Origin: Methanobacterium sp.
Lineage (GTDB): Archaea; Methanobacteriota; Methanobacteria; Methanobacteriales; Methanobacteriaceae
DNA: 7,352 nt
Direction: 5' to 3'
Assembly (NCBI GenBank): GCA_012838205.1
Contig: DUPR01000042.1
Coordinates: 1 to 7,352, forward strand
Shown: in pieces, positions 6,630 through 7,352 of the stretch
Position numbering within the stretch: position 1 is the stretch's first letter
Layout: every line of letters starts with the position of its first letter
The notes under the pieces: generated by a model
The model's input: only the letters and a program-made list of their open reading frames with translations
Told to the model about the DNA's origin: nothing
Databases searched by the model: none
Program-made: the position numbers and the translations under genes

Positions 6630-6652
6630 TTGACATAAAAAATCTATGTCAA
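6630..6652. promoter_or_regulatory. Perfect inverted repeat, candidate operator or leader hairpin
   Basis: ttgacata (6630-6637) and tatgtcaa (6645-6652) are exact reverse complements separated by seven bases. The element lies between the TATA-like box and the ribosome binding site, over or just after the expected transcription start near 6650. A dimeric regulator bound here would block initiation; alternatively the RNA forms a hairpin just upstream of the Shine-Dalgarno site. I cannot name the regulator. Confidence 0.5.
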
Positions 6653-6673
6653 CTCCAATATGAAGTAATACCC

Positions 6674-6686
6674 TATATATCTTTTG
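6674..6686 (-). promoter_or_regulatory. TATA box and BRE of the FmdE-domain gene
   Basis: Minus strand caaaagatatata: a purine-rich BRE followed by a TATA-like box (6674-6680). Initiation about 25 bases downstream would fall near 6650, leaving a leader of roughly 47 bases with the complete ribosome binding site. Confidence 0.55.
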
Positions 6687-6952
6687 TGTTATTAACATTA
6701 TCCTCAATCACAAAATATAGTAATAAATACTAATATGATCATACAAAATTCAATGAATAAGCTTCATTTTTATTACTAAAATGCGTTAATTAATAATTCC
6801 AAAATGAGAATGATTCAACTCTAAAAACGAAAAATAAAAAGAAATAACCTAAAAAATATTCCAAAAATTTGATATTAAATTAAAAAACATGGAAGTAAAA
6901 ATGAGAAGTATTACTGATAAATAATTATCCTAAAAAAAGAAAAAAATAGGGG
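6687..6952. other. AT-rich spacer between the two FmdE-type paralogues
   Basis: No gene is supported. Small palindromes are present: tatgatcata (6734-6743) and aatgaa/ttcatt with a five-base spacer (6752-6768). Both lie upstream of the TATA-like box and might be regulator sites, but matches this short are expected by chance at this base composition. Confidence 0.5.
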
Positions 6953-6968
6953 AAAAAATTTAATCTTT
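6935..6968 (-). terminator. T-rich terminator of the upstream paralogue
   Basis: After the TAA at 6969-6971 the minus strand reads through T6 (6953-6958), T7 (about 6941-6947) and T7 (about 6932-6938) runs. The bases next to the stop are nearly the same as behind the intact paralogue, so the shared block reaches into the 3' untranslated region. Confidence 0.5.
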
Positions 6969-7220
6969 TTATTCACCGAACAAACTACCTCTGAAGAAGA
7001 ATCCAACACCAGCTAATGCTAGAACAGATAAAACTCCAACTACGGCGTAAGTACCCCATGGTGTGTTATCAGTTCCCTGAGCTCCAGCTTTGGTAACTTC
7101 ATAGGATTTTCCGGATTTTCCAGCATCACCAGCTTCAGAATCAGCAGAAGTTGTGGTTTCAGAAGCAGCACTAACGTTTACTCCTGAATCTCCAACTGAA
7201 CCAACATACCCGGTTGCACC
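6969..7220 (-). repeat. Near-identical 252-bp repeat, copy 2 (3' end of the partial paralogue)
   Basis: Partner of 3706-3957 at a constant offset of 3263 bases, with mismatches at 7007 and 7113. Above 7220 the two genes are only moderately alike. Confidence 0.95.
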
Positions 7221-7352
7221 TGATCCATTATCAAAGAGTGATCCAGTACTGGAAGAACCTCCCTGGGAAGAACCTCCCTGGTTTCCTTGGTTAGAACCAT
7301 CATTAGGTTTTAGGTTACCACCTTGTATTTTAATTAATTCTTCTTTGGTTCG
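6969..7352 (-). CDS. C-terminal part of a second membrane-anchored FmdE-type surface protein (partial)
   Basis: 127 residues are visible and the frame is open to the window edge, so the start and main domains lie outside. The first residues (RTKEELIKIQGG) match RTRNDLIKIPGK of the 965-residue neighbour. Next comes a Gly/Ser/Asn/Gln-rich linker (about residues 11-44) containing GGSSQGGSS, different from the neighbour's linker. The last 83 residues, from GATGYVGSVGD through the stalk and the membrane helix to RGSLFGE, differ from the neighbour by one residue (Val for Ile954). By this similarity the missing part probably carries the same signal peptide and two FmdE domains, but that cannot be seen here. 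It lies about 365 bases upstream of its paralogue in the same direction, forming a tandem pair; the neighbour has its own promoter-like region, so they are probably separate transcripts. Confidence 0.85.
   Translation of the reverse strand, partial: RTKEELIKIQGGNLKPNDGSNQGNQGGSSQGGSSSTGSLFDNGSGATGYVGSVGDSGVNVSAASETTTSADSEAGDAGKSGKSYEVTKAGAQGTDNTPWGTYAVVGVLSVLALAGVGFFFRGSLFGE
7252..7281 (-). repeat. Two tandem 15-bp repeats in the linker of the partial paralogue
   Basis: gaagaacctccctgg occurs twice in direct succession (7252-7266, 7267-7281), coding for repeated Gly-Ser-Ser-Gln-type linker residues in frame. Such units expand or contract easily by slippage. Confidence 0.8.

Noticed and set aside
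6473..6733. Plus-strand 86-codon ORF crossing the FmdE-gene start and promoter
   Set aside because: It is antisense to the signal peptide coding region and covers the ribosome binding site and TATA box of the real gene; no start signals of its own.

Overview
The window looks like a methanogenic archaeon of the order Methanobacteriales, most likely a Methanobacterium-type genome. The evidence is an MtrA homologue (corrinoid subunit family of the methyl-H4MPT:coenzyme M methyltransferase), an exported protein with two FmdE domains, a DUF2284 metal-binding protein, AT-rich spacers with TATA-like boxes and long T-runs, and strong Shine-Dalgarno sites matching the 16S 3' end. Every gene I can support is on the minus strand, so transcription runs from high to low coordinates. 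I see no tRNA, rRNA, CRISPR array or insertion sequence.

Layout in order of transcription. (1) 6969-7352: the C-terminal end of a membrane-anchored protein whose gene continues beyond the window; it is a paralogue of the next gene. (2) 3706-6603: an intact 965-residue exported protein with a signal peptide, an Ig-like N-terminal module, two FmdE domains and a C-terminal membrane anchor. Its upstream region holds a full Shine-Dalgarno site, an 8-bp-arm inverted repeat and a TATA-like box. (3) 3343-3705: a spacer with T-tracts, two hairpins that could form a small RNA or terminator, and a putative mtrA promoter. (4) 2713-3333: a stand-alone MtrA homologue that keeps the corrinoid-ligand histidine (His84) but lacks the usual C-terminal membrane helix. 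(5) 1911-2531: a DUF2284 gene broken by three frameshifts. (6) 1131-1845: a MoxR-type AAA+ ATPase gene broken by a frameshift and two nonsense codons, one of them inside the Walker A loop, with its C-terminal end missing. (7) 1-1136: remnants of one or two further coding sequences, including a long frame interrupted only by three TGA codons.

The window therefore divides into a healthy half (2713-7352) with methanogen-specific genes and a decayed half (1-2531) where every reading frame is damaged. The two FmdE paralogues share a nearly identical 252-bp 3' end (2 mismatches) but diverge abruptly upstream of it, which suggests recent gene conversion or recombination of the anchor segment. There is no direct evidence that the MtrA homologue and the FmdE proteins work together; their link is proximity and the methanogenesis-related families they belong to.
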